Below are positions 34,561 through 42,562 of a DNA stretch of 64,000 nucleotides, in pieces (the stretch's first letter is position 1; the number at the start of each line of letters is the position of its first letter). Location of the stretch: IMG/VR virus record IMGVR_UViG_3300038465_000068, positions 1 to 64,000 of that record; one strand, written 5' to 3'. The notes under the pieces are model-generated. The model was not told the DNA's origin. It ran no database searches and saw nothing but the letters and a program-made list of their open reading frames with translations. Source of the stretch: a virus. A program made the position numbers and the translations under genes.

Positions 34561-35538
34561 TTAGTGGGTGGCGTCCTTGAACAGATAGCCGAGATCGGAG
34601 CCGGAAATCACCATGGCGAAGGCGAACTCGCCGCGCACCACGTCCTGCTTCTTTTTCTCGTCGTAATACTGGTCGATGCGGACGCCCGCGTCGTTCATGC
34701 CGGTCAGCTTCGACCAGCAGAAAATCGTCGCGGCGGTCGGCGACATCAGCGTCGGCGCACCTTCCTTGTAGGTCAGCAGCGCGTTGGCCGGGATCGCGAA
34801 AGCCTGCGTCTTGGTGACGGCACCTTCATTGGTGGACGAATAGGCCGCCTTGGAGACGTGGTACTCGTCCAGTTCAAAGAACTTGGCGATCAGCGCAGCG
34901 GTGATCGACTCCTGCGACGTGTACTTGATGCGGTCCTTGATGATCGGGTGACGCTTGAGCGCCTGATGCACCGAATAGGCCACGGACAGCACGTTGCCCT
35001 CAAACCCGGTCGTCTTGACCATGTAGTTCTTGGCGTCGTCCATGTTCTTTTCCGGGTCCGATGCATAATCGTCCCACGAGGTAAAGTCGGAGCCGCCGCC
35101 AGCACTGCCGTTCTTGGTGGTCGCCCAGCCGGAGGTCGACAGCATGAAGTTGGTGGCGAACAGGCGCTCGCGACGGATCAACATGCGCTGCGTCACAAGC
35201 TGCGCGGCCGCCTTGTCCAGCGCCACACCCGGATCGGCGTTTGCCGTCACCATCTGGGACAGCGGCACGGCGGTCCACCACGGGGTCGCGTTGTAGGACT
35301 GCTTGGAGAGCGTAAAGCCGGACTGCGGGGCTTCCTCGTTCTCGGCGCGAACCTTCACCGCGTCATCGCGCATCCAGTCGTCCTTGTTGAACACGAAATA
35401 CAGGTCGGACTTGTGCTCAACCGGGAAGGTCGGGATGGCGTTGCCGCCGATGAAACTCGCGTTGTCCTGAATGTAGGCCAGCGAGAAATCGGTCAGCGCC
35501 GCATCGGCGTGGACGTCGGAACTGGTAGGTTGCGCCAT
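34561..35538 (-). CDS. Major capsid protein
   Basis: A 325-residue protein with a mixed alpha/beta sequence typical of HK97-fold capsid proteins: LSLAYIQDNASFIGGNAIP at the start, a WTAVPLSQM segment, and an end with NDAGVRIDQYYDEKKKQDVVRGEF. The place behind protease, scaffold and decoration genes fits. Confidence 0.85.
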   Translation of the reverse strand: MAQPTSSDVHADAALTDFSLAYIQDNASFIGGNAIPTFPVEHKSDLYFVFNKDDWMRDDAVKVRAENEEAPQSGFTLSKQSYNATPWWTAVPLSQMVTANADPGVALDKAAAQLVTQRMLIRRERLFATNFMLSTSGWATTKNGSAGGGSDFTSWDDYASDPEKNMDDAKNYMVKTTGFEGNVLSVAYSVHQALKRHPIIKDRIKYTSQESITAALIAKFFELDEYHVSKAAYSSTNEGAVTKTQAFAIPANALLTYKEGAPTLMSPTAATIFCWSKLTGMNDAGVRIDQYYDEKKKQDVVRGEFAFAMVISGSDLGYLFKDATH

Positions 35539-35597
35539 GGCGATACTTCCCTTTCAAAAAGGGGCCCCCAGCCCCAGTAAAAAACTGTGCAGACCGA

Positions 35598-36041
35598 TTA
35601 AGCCTGCAAATAGAACGGCGACAACAGCAGCACCGTCAGCAGTTCGCCGACCGCGCCACCCTGCAAACATTCCGCAGCAACCCAGTGCGTCGCGTCACCG
35701 CCGCCTGACGTCACAACGCGAACCGCGCCTCGACCATTGGCGTCCGGGCCGAGCATCTGCCCGAAGGTCGTGGTCGCGGCCGCAACCAGCTTGGACACGC
35801 CAAGCTGACGGACTTCGACGCCGACGTTGGTGTAGCCGGTGGCCCACTTCGGATTCGTCTGGATGACGCCGATGGGATTGTCGGTCAGGGCCGCGCACGG
35901 CTCGATTACCAATTCCGCCGTGTATTTGGCGAAAAGGAACTGGCCCGTCGAGTTATAGCCCTCGGTCGTTCCGGTCGTGCCCGACAGATCGACGTCGGTG
36001 GTAAGACCCGGAATGTCGAATAGCTGTTTTTCCCATGCCAT
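35598..36041 (-). CDS. Capsid decoration protein, DUF2190-like
   Basis: From the ATG at 36041 (147 residues). It is beta-rich with a central Gly/Ala segment (LVAAATTTFGQMLG) and ends in a hydrophobic strand (LLTVLLLSPFYLQA). Directly before the major capsid gene it fits a small decoration protein. Confidence 0.6.
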   Translation of the reverse strand: MAWEKQLFDIPGLTTDVDLSGTTGTTEGYNSTGQFLFAKYTAELVIEPCAALTDNPIGVIQTNPKWATGYTNVGVEVRQLGVSKLVAAATTTFGQMLGPDANGRGAVRVVTSGGGDATHWVAAECLQGGAVGELLTVLLLSPFYLQA

Positions 36042-36098
36042 GACGGCAACCCCCACTAAAAACGCCGGTTCGATACCCGGCAAAAAGCCCTGCCGCTG

Positions 36099-37595
36099 TT
36101 AGGCGGCCCTACGCGCCTCGCGCGCTTCGATTTCTTCCTGCTTCGCCAGTTCCGGGTTCTGGTCGCGTGCCATCACGCGAGCCTTTGCCAGAGTCAGCTT
36201 GGCGTCCTTCTGCATCAGAACATTGGCGGCGGCGTTGATGCCTTCGATGGCCTTGGAGAAGCCGCCGTTGCCGCCGTTGCCGCCGATTTCCTTCAACAGG
36301 ACGTCGGACTTTCCGATCAGCGTGTTGGCGCTGACCAGCACCTTTTCGATAGCGTCGGCATCGGCCTTTGTGGCCTTACCGATGCTCACGCGATAGAGGA
36401 TGGCGGCAGTCTCGTCGGCCTTGCCGATCAGCAGCTTGAGCGGCGAGACGCGCTTCTCGATCACGCCGATGGCGGTCTCGCGCTCGGCCTTCTGGATGGC
36501 GGCCTGCTGGGACTTCACGACGGAAAACATGCTGTCGCCGACCGACTTGCGCAGAACCTTGACGCCGTCGACCTTGATGCAATTCTTCTGCGCACCGTCG
36601 CTGTCGTCCTCGTCCTCGTCCTCGTCTTTCTCCTTGGCGGCCTTCTCGATGGGGTTCTTTTCCATGTGCTTGTCGCGCTGGTCGGCGGACATATCGGCAA
36701 AGGCTTCCTTGCCGCCTTCCGGCATCTTGGCCTTCTCGTTGGCCATGAACGCGGAGTGCTTGCCGGACATTTTCAGGATTGCATCGGCCCGCTTGGCCAG
36801 AACGGCCTGCGCGTCAAGAGCCTTCTGGACCTCGGCCTCGGTGGCCGTCTCGGCCAGACCCAGCGACTTTGCGATGACTTTCTGCATGTCAGCATCCCCA
36901 TGTTCGGCACCGTGCGGCGCGAGCCCTACGATGTGATCTTTGTACTCGCTGAAAGTTTTGCGCAAGAGTGACGGCTTGTCCTCCCCGGACGTACTGTCCG
37001 CGATGCTCCATGCGGAGGAGATCAGCGCCGCCTTTGCGACACGCAGACCGTGCTGCTTTTGCTTGCGGATTTTGGGGTCCGCCAGCTTGGCAATCTCGTC
37101 CTCAATTTCCTCGGCTTTTGTGACGTTTTCCAGCAAGTCCGGCAGGGCGCGCGGGGCCACCCGCATGATCTCCATAACTAGGTCGCCGCCGATGCTTTTT
37201 CCAGCCTTCCATTCGGCAGGCAACAGGCTCGTCGCATCGAGCGAACGGGCCCGCGCGGTGATGTGAGATTTGGCCTTGGCCGGGTCTTTTGCGCGGCCAT
37301 GTGCGCGAATCGCGTTCTCAAGATCGGTGCGGTCCTTGATCGGAAAGCTGCCGTCCGGCATCGCTGCACCTGACGCCGCGTCCTCTTTGCGCTGGTCAGC
37401 CGTGAACGTCCGCTTGAGATACGCCTCGACAGCGGCGGGCAGGTCAGTCGCCCCGGCCGCCTTGGCCAGATACAGGTCAAGGTCGCCCGTGCCAGCGTCG
37501 CGCTTGGCGATCAAGGCGAGCGCGCCCTTCTGGGCTGGCTTGTCCACACCGGAAATCTCGTTCATCTTGAAGCTGCGCATGATTTTCTTGGCCAT
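36099..37595 (-). CDS. Scaffold-like capsid assembly protein with DUF6582-like domain
   Basis: A 498-residue protein. The opening (KMNEISGVDKPAQKGALAL) is common in phage prohead operons. Residues 85-130 (FPIKDRTDLENAIRAHGRA) match DUF6582. The rest is charged and helical, with an acidic run at about 315-330 coded by GTC-CTC repeats. The position between protease and capsid suggests a scaffold. Confidence 0.7.
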   Translation of the reverse strand: MAKKIMRSFKMNEISGVDKPAQKGALALIAKRDAGTGDLDLYLAKAAGATDLPAAVEAYLKRTFTADQRKEDAASGAAMPDGSFPIKDRTDLENAIRAHGRAKDPAKAKSHITARARSLDATSLLPAEWKAGKSIGGDLVMEIMRVAPRALPDLLENVTKAEEIEDEIAKLADPKIRKQKQHGLRVAKAALISSAWSIADSTSGEDKPSLLRKTFSEYKDHIVGLAPHGAEHGDADMQKVIAKSLGLAETATEAEVQKALDAQAVLAKRADAILKMSGKHSAFMANEKAKMPEGGKEAFADMSADQRDKHMEKNPIEKAAKEKDEDEDEDDSDGAQKNCIKVDGVKVLRKSVGDSMFSVVKSQQAAIQKAERETAIGVIEKRVSPLKLLIGKADETAAILYRVSIGKATKADADAIEKVLVSANTLIGKSDVLLKEIGGNGGNGGFSKAIEGINAAANVLMQKDAKLTLAKARVMARDQNPELAKQEEIEAREARRAA

Positions 37596-37597
37596 GG

Positions 37598-38278
37598 TTA
37601 TGCGACCTCCTCGTCCTCACCGCGTTCCCCGCCGATGGAGAATCCGGTGTATTCGCCAGAAACGAACTTTGCCAGCATGTCGGGCGGCGGGGCATAGCCC
37701 AGCAGAAGCCCGGTTTTCTCGGTCTTGATCCCGAGCGCCTTGGCGATCTCGGTGGTCAGCGGGAACATGAAAACATGCTGCCCGACGTCGGAACCGGAGT
37801 GCATGTCCTTGCCCGGTCGTGCGCCCTTGGCGAAGTCGGCCGCAGCCGAAAGCATTGATTCCTCGGGGATATGGTCGCCCTGCACGTCGAAATAGTCCTT
37901 GCCGTCCTCTTTGCAGACGATGCCGTAGCCGAACACGATGCCGTGGCTGATGCCCTCGACCTTGGCGAACTTGCGCGTTTCTGTCGTCACGACATCACCC
38001 CCGACCTTGGTTTTGGTCTTTTGCTGCCCGGCAGGAGCGCCGGGCTTTTTGCCTTCACCGTCCACGCCAAGCGTGGCATCGGCGACAATCTCGCTAAAAT
38101 CCTGATGTGGCGTGGCATTTCCACCGCCGGTCGTGTGGACGTCCGCGCCGCCGAAGCGGTCGCCATCGTCGTTCTCGTCGCCGAACCCGACGGCCAGTTC
38201 GCCGATCTGACGTTGCGCGCCTGCGCCATTGGCCATTCTGGCCTTGGCGGCAGCGACGGCATCGGAATATGCGGTCAT
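37598..38278 (-). CDS. XkdF-like prohead serine protease
   Basis: From the ATG at 38278 (226 residues). The C-terminal half (VEGISHGIVFGYG, then DMHSGSDVGQHVFMFPL and YTGFSIGG) is the pattern of the XkdF/prohead protease family that matures phage heads. Ser and His candidates are in the DMHSGSDVG and FSIGG segments, but the catalytic set needs a structure check. It immediately precedes the scaffold-like gene. Confidence 0.75.
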   Translation of the reverse strand: MTAYSDAVAAAKARMANGAGAQRQIGELAVGFGDENDDGDRFGGADVHTTGGGNATPHQDFSEIVADATLGVDGEGKKPGAPAGQQKTKTKVGGDVVTTETRKFAKVEGISHGIVFGYGIVCKEDGKDYFDVQGDHIPEESMLSAAADFAKGARPGKDMHSGSDVGQHVFMFPLTTEIAKALGIKTEKTGLLLGYAPPPDMLAKFVSGEYTGFSIGGERGEDEEVA

Positions 38279-38325
38279 GGCGACTCCCCAGCTTTTGCCG
38301 TTGTACGGCCAAACGGGGGCGCGAC

Positions 38326-38532
38326 TCAAGGTTTGAACAGGTCTCCGGTATCCGGGCAGCGCGGCGGCAGCTTCTCGGCCGGGCCGTACAATTCCTCAAG
38401 GCAGTCGGCGCAGGGCTCGCAATCCTCGACGAGGCTATGGCAGGACGGCTCGCCCATGTCACCGCAGCGGCCGGTGCAGGCGGCTTTCAGCGCCTCGGTC
38501 CAGCCCCGCTTTTGGTTTGGACCGTGCACCAT
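38326..38532 (-). CDS. Cys-rich small protein
   Basis: A 68-residue protein started by an ATG overlapping the previous stop. It contains seven Cys (CTGRCG, DCEPCADC, RCPDTG), likely binding zinc. Confidence 0.65.
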   Translation of the reverse strand: MVHGPNQKRGWTEALKAACTGRCGDMGEPSCHSLVEDCEPCADCLEELYGPAEKLPPRCPDTGDLFKP

Positions 38533-39107
38533 CAATTCATTTCCTTCGGCAGGGCGGCTGGCGGGATAGCGATAGTCTGGTCGCCAAGGATGATCTTGGT
38601 GCCGCTGTCCCAGCCCGCCTTGAGCATGTTGGTGCCCCACCGCTCGGCCCACCATTTGATGTAATCGGTATCAGGGTTGAGTTTGCCGTCGACGATGTCC
38701 TCGGCTGTTTTCAGCACGCGGTCGCGCGCCATGCCGTCACTGGCGGCGATGAACTGGGCACCGAAATTTTTTGGCGTCAGATATTGCATGTTGCCGCTGA
38801 TGATCTGCGGCTGGCGCGGCTTGTCGGGGGCGAGCGCCATCAGCCAAAGTTCATGCGTCGCGGACTCCAGATAGAATTTTGTCTCCAGCGGCTTGCCGTC
38901 TCTGATGATCGGCCGCAGGTGCGTGCAGAATAGCCAATAGCTGTGCCAGATCGGATGGGCGTAAGGCGCTTCGACCAAGATGCTGGTGACGGTGCCGTCC
39001 TGATCGCGCTGGCCCCCGATATGGGCAATCGCCCTCTCGACGTCGACCTCCCAGAATTTCCCATGCGGGCCGGTGCCCGTCGGGTGAATGTCTATCTTGT
39101 CGATCAT
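38532..39107 (-). CDS. Conserved phage hypothetical protein
   Basis: A 191-residue protein with an AGGAGTGG ribosome site. It reads alpha/beta, with WHSYWLFCTHLRP and YIKWWAERWG segments. I do not recognise a function. It heads the transition from virion genes to the accessory cluster. Confidence 0.65.
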   Translation of the reverse strand: MIDKIDIHPTGTGPHGKFWEVDVERAIAHIGGQRDQDGTVTSILVEAPYAHPIWHSYWLFCTHLRPIIRDGKPLETKFYLESATHELWLMALAPDKPRQPQIISGNMQYLTPKNFGAQFIAASDGMARDRVLKTAEDIVDGKLNPDTDYIKWWAERWGTNMLKAGWDSGTKIILGDQTIAIPPAALPKEMN

Positions 39108-39120
39108 TTTGGGCCACTCC

Positions 39121-39270
39121 TTACAGGGATTTTAAGCCGCGCTCGCGCGCCAGCTTCACGGCCCGTTCCAGCGCAGCGCCGGTCAGTGGCTTCATGTTTA
39201 ATTTTCGCGTGTCGATCTTGTGGATCGCGCGGCGCTTCTGCTTTGCGGGCTTGTGGGTTTTTCTGGGCAT
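39121..39270 (-). CDS. Small basic protein, 49 residues
   Basis: Starts at the ATG at 39270 with AAGGAG just before it. The N-terminus is Lys/Arg/His-rich (RKTHKPAKQKRRA), suggesting nucleic-acid contact. A competing longer frame on the same strand lacks a ribosome site. Confidence 0.65.
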   Translation of the reverse strand: MPRKTHKPAKQKRRAIHKIDTRKLNMKPLTGAALERAVKLARERGLKSL

Positions 39271-39278
39271 AACGCTCC

Positions 39279-39506
39279 TTATCGTGAAAGTGAAATGCGG
39301 CGCTTGTTGCCATTATCGCGTTCCCACGCATCCGTTCGCAACTCCTGCACCGCGTCGGTCATGGCCTTGAAATCTCCGATGGTCGTCACCCAGCCGCGCT
39401 CTGCCAGCAACTTGTCAGCGAAGGCGCGCATGTTTGCCGGGCGACTATCGGGATCGGCAATCATCCGCTTGACATTCTGTAATTGTTCCTCGCGTCGTGT
39501 CAGCAT
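39279..39506 (-). CDS. Hypothetical protein, 75 residues
   Basis: A helical protein (LQNVKRMIADPDSR, then DAVQELRTDAW) with AAAGGAG before the ATG. No family is recognised. Confidence 0.6.
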   Translation of the reverse strand: MLTRREEQLQNVKRMIADPDSRPANMRAFADKLLAERGWVTTIGDFKAMTDAVQELRTDAWERDNGNKRRISLSR

Positions 39507-39589
39507 TGCGGCTCCTTTACAGGCTCATTGTTTCTGGAAAGTTTTTGTATTCGACGCCATCTGTTGGTCGCGCTCCACTTCTTAGTCAT
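39500..39589 (-). CDS. Possible 29-residue peptide
   Basis: A short basic frame starting at an ATG behind TAGGGGA and overlapping the start of the next gene by 7 bases. It may be a real peptide or a leader that couples translation. Confidence 0.35.
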   Translation of the reverse strand: MTKKWSATNRWRRIQKLSRNNEPVKEPQC

Positions 39590-39597
39590 AGCGTCCC

Positions 39598-39843
39598 CTA
39601 GAAGTCGAGTTGGCGACAGCGACGGGCGCTGGCGCGAAAGAAACCGGCATTGGTGTATGGCCCATCGCTTTCGGTGATCGACGCCAAATCCTCAAAACGA
39701 TCAGCGGCCATACGAAGGCACTTGGCCTGTTTGTCCAGAGTGTCGGCGGCGTTGATAAGCAGCACTCGCAAATCCGGGTCGCCGTCGCGCCCATTGAAAT
39801 GTTCGGCCCGCTCTCTCAGTAAATCGGCGTAGGTCTTATCCAT
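39598..39843 (-). CDS. Hypothetical protein, 81 residues
   Basis: A helical, charged protein (LINAADTLDKQAKCLRMAA) with GAGGAG before the ATG. No family is recognised. Confidence 0.6.
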   Translation of the reverse strand: MDKTYADLLRERAEHFNGRDGDPDLRVLLINAADTLDKQAKCLRMAADRFEDLASITESDGPYTNAGFFRASARRCRQLDF

Positions 39844-39855
39844 TTCTGCGGCTCC

Positions 39856-40047
39856 TCAGGTTTCGTAAATTGCAATGATGTCATTAAGCAGCTTCATCCG
39901 GTACTCGACTGTCTCCATCTCAGCTTCAAGGGCCGCCTTCGCTTGTCGCACCACCGTAATGAAGTCTGGTGCGGGCGCGCGGCGCGGCTTCTCGCGCGCA
40001 TAGCATGGCGCGTTAGGGTCAAGAGCTATGCGCGGATACCGTTTCAC
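39856..40047 (-). CDS. Hypothetical helical protein, 63 residues
   Basis: A basic N-terminal part followed by a single helix (RQAKAALEAEMETVEYRMKL). No family is recognised. Confidence 0.55.
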   Translation of the reverse strand: MKRYPRIALDPNAPCYAREKPRRAPAPDFITVVRQAKAALEAEMETVEYRMKLLNDIIAIYET

Positions 40048-40059
40048 CTACCGCTCCAT

Positions 40060-40350
40060 TTAATCCAGTTGCTTTGTGGCGAAGCGGTACAACTCGGCGG
40101 CAACCGCTTCTCCGGTTGAAGGAATGTGAGCGGCGGCCTGTGGCCCTACGGTCGTGCCGTTCCTAATGGTGCTGGGGGCCTCGCGAGCCGTACCAGACCG
40201 CTCTGGGGTATTCTGTAAGAACCTGCCCGCATCGCGGTGGCAGGACATGCACTGATAGGTTTCGTCATAGCCGTCACCCACCAGTGCCAGCGTGTGCTTG
40301 CCGCAGAACGGACAGTCGCGGGTATTTTCAGTATGGCGATAATTGTCCAT
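40060..40350 (-). CDS. Zinc-ribbon protein
   Basis: A 96-residue protein with DCPFCGKHTLALVG and YQCMSCHRDAG, two CxxC knuckles about 22 residues apart, a clear zinc ribbon. It resembles small phage proteins of the Lar/DUF family. DNA or protein binding is inferred. Confidence 0.7.
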   Translation of the reverse strand: MDNYRHTENTRDCPFCGKHTLALVGDGYDETYQCMSCHRDAGRFLQNTPERSGTAREAPSTIRNGTTVGPQAAAHIPSTGEAVAAELYRFATKQLD

Positions 40351-40364
40351 TCAGGCGCTCGCTT

Positions 40365-40655
40365 TCAGTTAGTCGCTGCAATGGCAGCATCTAGTTTTTC
40401 AATGGCGGCTATCGCGCCGTCGCGGGCGGCTACCATGTCCTCGCGGTATGCGGCGGCTGGCGCAGCCGTGACCTCGCCCCAGCTTTCGGCGGCATAGGCT
40501 TTGGCTTCGTCCTTCGGCCAGAACCCGGCCTCCGCGATGTACGCGGTGTAGCCTTGGTTGTTTGGCCGATAGAACATGCCGCGCTTCCGCTTTACCCACG
40601 GGCCGGGCATGGCATCCCACTTGGCTTGCAGTTCGGCGTCTGTCCTTGGTGCCAT
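40365..40655 (-). CDS. Hypothetical protein, 96 residues
   Basis: An Ala-rich protein with a Trp-containing small domain (WVKRKRGMFYRPNNQGY) and a helical end. No family is recognised. Confidence 0.6.
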   Translation of the reverse strand: MAPRTDAELQAKWDAMPGPWVKRKRGMFYRPNNQGYTAYIAEAGFWPKDEAKAYAAESWGEVTAAPAAAYREDMVAARDGAIAAIEKLDAAIAATN

Positions 40656-40695
40656 CAGATGCTCCCCTCTTAGTCAGTTTCAGGTTGTAGAACAT

Positions 40696-40818
40696 TCACC
40701 ACTTCGGCAAGGCAATGAGACCAACAACAATCCAGATAATAAGCAGGATGCAGCCGACCTTGAAGCGGTGTATCGCCCATGCCGCTTCGCTGATATGTTC
40801 TGACCGCTTCTTCGTCAT
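40696..40818 (-). CDS. Small membrane protein, 40 residues
   Basis: An N-terminal charged segment (MTKKRSEHISEAAW) is followed by one hydrophobic helix (VGCILLIIWIVVGLIALP). The ATG overlaps the upstream stop. It is too short for most gene callers but has all signs of a real gene. Confidence 0.65.
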   Translation of the reverse strand: MTKKRSEHISEAAWAIHRFKVGCILLIIWIVVGLIALPKW

Positions 40819-41072
40819 GACTTGAAATCTCCCTTTGTGCGGACCCAGCCCCACTTGCCATCGCGGTTGACCCAGCAGGCTTGCCCCTTACGCTCTAAGA
40901 CCTTGAGGATGCGGCTGGCCGCCGCGCCAGCGCCCTGCGCCTTCATCTGGTGATCGGGCCAGATAAACCCGGCGATGTGCGAAGCCGGGTTCGGTGTCAC
41001 GCGGGACAGCACAGCGAAGGCGCGACTTTCCGCCGTCGCCATGTCCAATCGGTGTCCGCGTTCCAGCTTCAA
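40815..41072 (-). CDS. Winged-helix-like protein
   Basis: An 85-residue protein with ASRILKVLERKG and WVNRDGKWGWVRT, the recognition helix and wing pattern of small winged-helix proteins. It may be a regulator. Confidence 0.55.
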   Translation of the reverse strand: MKLERGHRLDMATAESRAFAVLSRVTPNPASHIAGFIWPDHQMKAQGAGAAASRILKVLERKGQACWVNRDGKWGWVRTKGDFKS

Positions 41073-41081
41073 AACAGGCTC

Positions 41082-41252
41082 CTAAATATCTTCGCCGTGA
41101 ACTGGGCAGTTTGCGGGACCGGGGCATTGGCCGGGCCAATCAGGATAACCGCATAGGCAGGTATTGCGCCGACGCGCCTGCTTCGCTTCCCACGCCTCGC
41201 GGCGCTCATCGTCATCAGGCTCACGCCGTCCGTATTCATCGCGGTCACTCAT
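41082..41252 (-). CDS. Cys-rich small protein, 56 residues
   Basis: Starts at the ATG at 41252 behind AGGAGA. It has an acidic/basic N-terminus and a Cys-rich end (CLCGYPDWPGQCPG, NCPVHG), likely one zinc. Confidence 0.6.
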   Translation of the reverse strand: MSDRDEYGRREPDDDERREAWEAKQARRRNTCLCGYPDWPGQCPGPANCPVHGEDI

Positions 41253-41262
41253 GCTCAGTCTC

Positions 41263-41493
41263 CTAAACGCCGCCGGGTTCTTCCAAGATTGCCGCTTCGT
41301 GTGCAGCCTTCTTAGAACCTTCGCCCCAGCGGCAAAGATAGTATGTTTCTCTGACGCTGAACCTATCGAGCAGGGACAAAAAATAGGTGTGCGCCCCTCC
41401 GTCGCTGGGAAACTCGCGTTCTTCCTCATGGTGAGCAACGCCGATGTATTGCCCGTTGGGCCTGTCGTAGGCGATGTCGAAATAGAATTGCAT
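41263..41493 (-). CDS. Hypothetical protein, 76 residues
   Basis: From the ATG at 41493. It is alpha/beta (MQFYFDIAYDRPNGQY, then THYF-like strand and WGEGSKKAAHEA). No family is recognised. Confidence 0.55.
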   Translation of the reverse strand: MQFYFDIAYDRPNGQYIGVAHHEEEREFPSDGGAHTYFLSLLDRFSVRETYYLCRWGEGSKKAAHEAAILEEPGGV

Positions 41494-41504
41494 CAGGCGC
41501 TCGC

Positions 41505-41792
41505 TTATTTTTCTGGTTTCTGTTGGCAGGCTTCCGCGTAGCGCATCTTCCATTCCGCTTTTGGGAATGACCGCGCGTAGAGGAACGGGACAATCTCGCC
41601 CAAGCTGAACCCGCCGCGACAACCGCGCCCGGCTAGATCGACCATTGCCGGTTGCGCGCTCCAAACGTGGGCATAGACCTCATAGGCGCGGCGCGTCACG
41701 GCGTCGGGCATGGGCGACAGTTTATCCGCGCCATGGGTCTGTACCGGGTGAAACTCACCGCGCGGGATCAGGTCTTTGGGATCAGCGTCCAT
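41505..41792 (-). CDS. Hypothetical protein, 95 residues
   Basis: A helical protein (RRAYEVYAHVWSAQ, then WKMRYAEACQQ) behind a TAGGGGAG ribosome site. This end is seen in several phage small-protein clusters; function unknown. Confidence 0.55.
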   Translation of the reverse strand: MDADPKDLIPRGEFHPVQTHGADKLSPMPDAVTRRAYEVYAHVWSAQPAMVDLAGRGCRGGFSLGEIVPFLYARSFPKAEWKMRYAEACQQKPEK

Positions 41793-41808
41793 AGGGCTCC
41801 CCTATTGT

Positions 41809-41955
41809 TTAAGAACTTTGCGGATTGTTCCAGCACATTCGCCAGTGCAAATTGTTCTCCGTCCATTCCAACACGTCGCGCATCCTCGCCACTTCGATAC
41901 GCGCGTCGTCTCGTTCCTTCATCGCCTTGCGGCACTCAAACATCCAATCAATCAC
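41809..41955 (-). CDS. Small helical protein, 48 residues
   Basis: A GTG start overlaps the stop of a 19-codon upstream frame (41952-42011), so it could be coupled to it; an ATG is available four codons in. It is helical and charged (RKAMKERDDARIEVARM). Confidence 0.45.
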   Translation of the reverse strand: MIDWMFECRKAMKERDDARIEVARMRDVLEWTENNLHWRMCWNNPQSS

Positions 41956-42039
41956 CGGCTCATCTCCAGCGCCGTAGACACTTCATACAGCGGGACCGGC
42001 TCATAGGACATCAGAGCGTTGTCTCCAGAAGCGCGCCAT

Positions 42040-42186
42040 TCATCCGCCTTGGGCTTTAGTCCTAAAGGTCAGTCCATTTATCGGCACGCCACGCGGCTGC
42101 TCTACCCAATAGCAAACAAGAGCAGCCGCACCCGCACGCTCGTCCTGCTGCCGGGACATTTCTGAAACGTCATCGCGTAATGTCAT
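42040..42186 (-). CDS. Small protein, 48 residues
   Basis: From the ATG at 42186 behind AGGAGAG. It contains DERAGAAALVCYWVEQP, a recurring phrase in small phage proteins of this type. Function unknown. Confidence 0.5.
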   Translation of the reverse strand: MTLRDDVSEMSRQQDERAGAAALVCYWVEQPRGVPINGLTFRTKAQGG

Positions 42187-42308
42187 TGGTTTGTCTCTCC
42201 TAGCATCCACGCAAGTTCGCGTTTCCAAATGTTGCTGTGCTTTGCCTTATGCCTGACCCATTCGAGGTAGGTAACTCGGCCAAGTAAAAGCCTGATGGTG
42301 AACCACAT
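42183..42308 (-). CDS. Small basic protein, 41 residues
   Basis: From the ATG at 42308 with GGAG 10 bases before it; a longer frame upstream has no ribosome site. It has a hydrophobic start (MWFTIRLLLG) and a basic end, perhaps membrane-associated. Confidence 0.5.
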   Translation of the reverse strand: MWFTIRLLLGRVTYLEWVRHKAKHSNIWKRELAWMLGETNQ

Positions 42309-42330
42309 TGAAATTCGCTCCAAAATTGGG

Positions 42331-42352
42331 GGCGGGGCTTTGACACCCCGCC
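42331..42352 (-). terminator. Weak terminator-like hairpin
   Basis: A 7-bp stem (GGCGGGG with CCCCGCC) with an 8-base loop, followed after five bases by TTTT on the minus strand. It lies between two small genes and may attenuate the operon. Confidence 0.45.
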
Positions 42353-42358
42353 ACCCGG

Positions 42359-42508
42359 TTACTTCTGCTGTCCGATTGTCTCGGACGACTTCACGGCGCA
42401 CATGGCGTTCGCCACGTTGCACGCCGCCTGAGAGAACTTCATCGAATCGTCGGCCTTATCGGCTTTCGCTGCTTTGTCGTTCAGGGTTTTGACGTTCTCA
42501 GCACTCAT
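42359..42508 (-). CDS. Small helical protein, 49 residues
   Basis: From the ATG at 42508 behind GGAG. A single amphipathic helix (VKTLNDKAAKADKADD) is followed by a second Ala-rich helix. This short family recurs in phages; function unknown. Confidence 0.6.
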   Translation of the reverse strand: MSAENVKTLNDKAAKADKADDSMKFSQAACNVANAMCAVKSSETIGQQK

Positions 42509-42562
42509 CGGGTTCTATCTCCGATTAAAAAGCCGGGAACCGCCCGGCGCGGTAAAACGCTC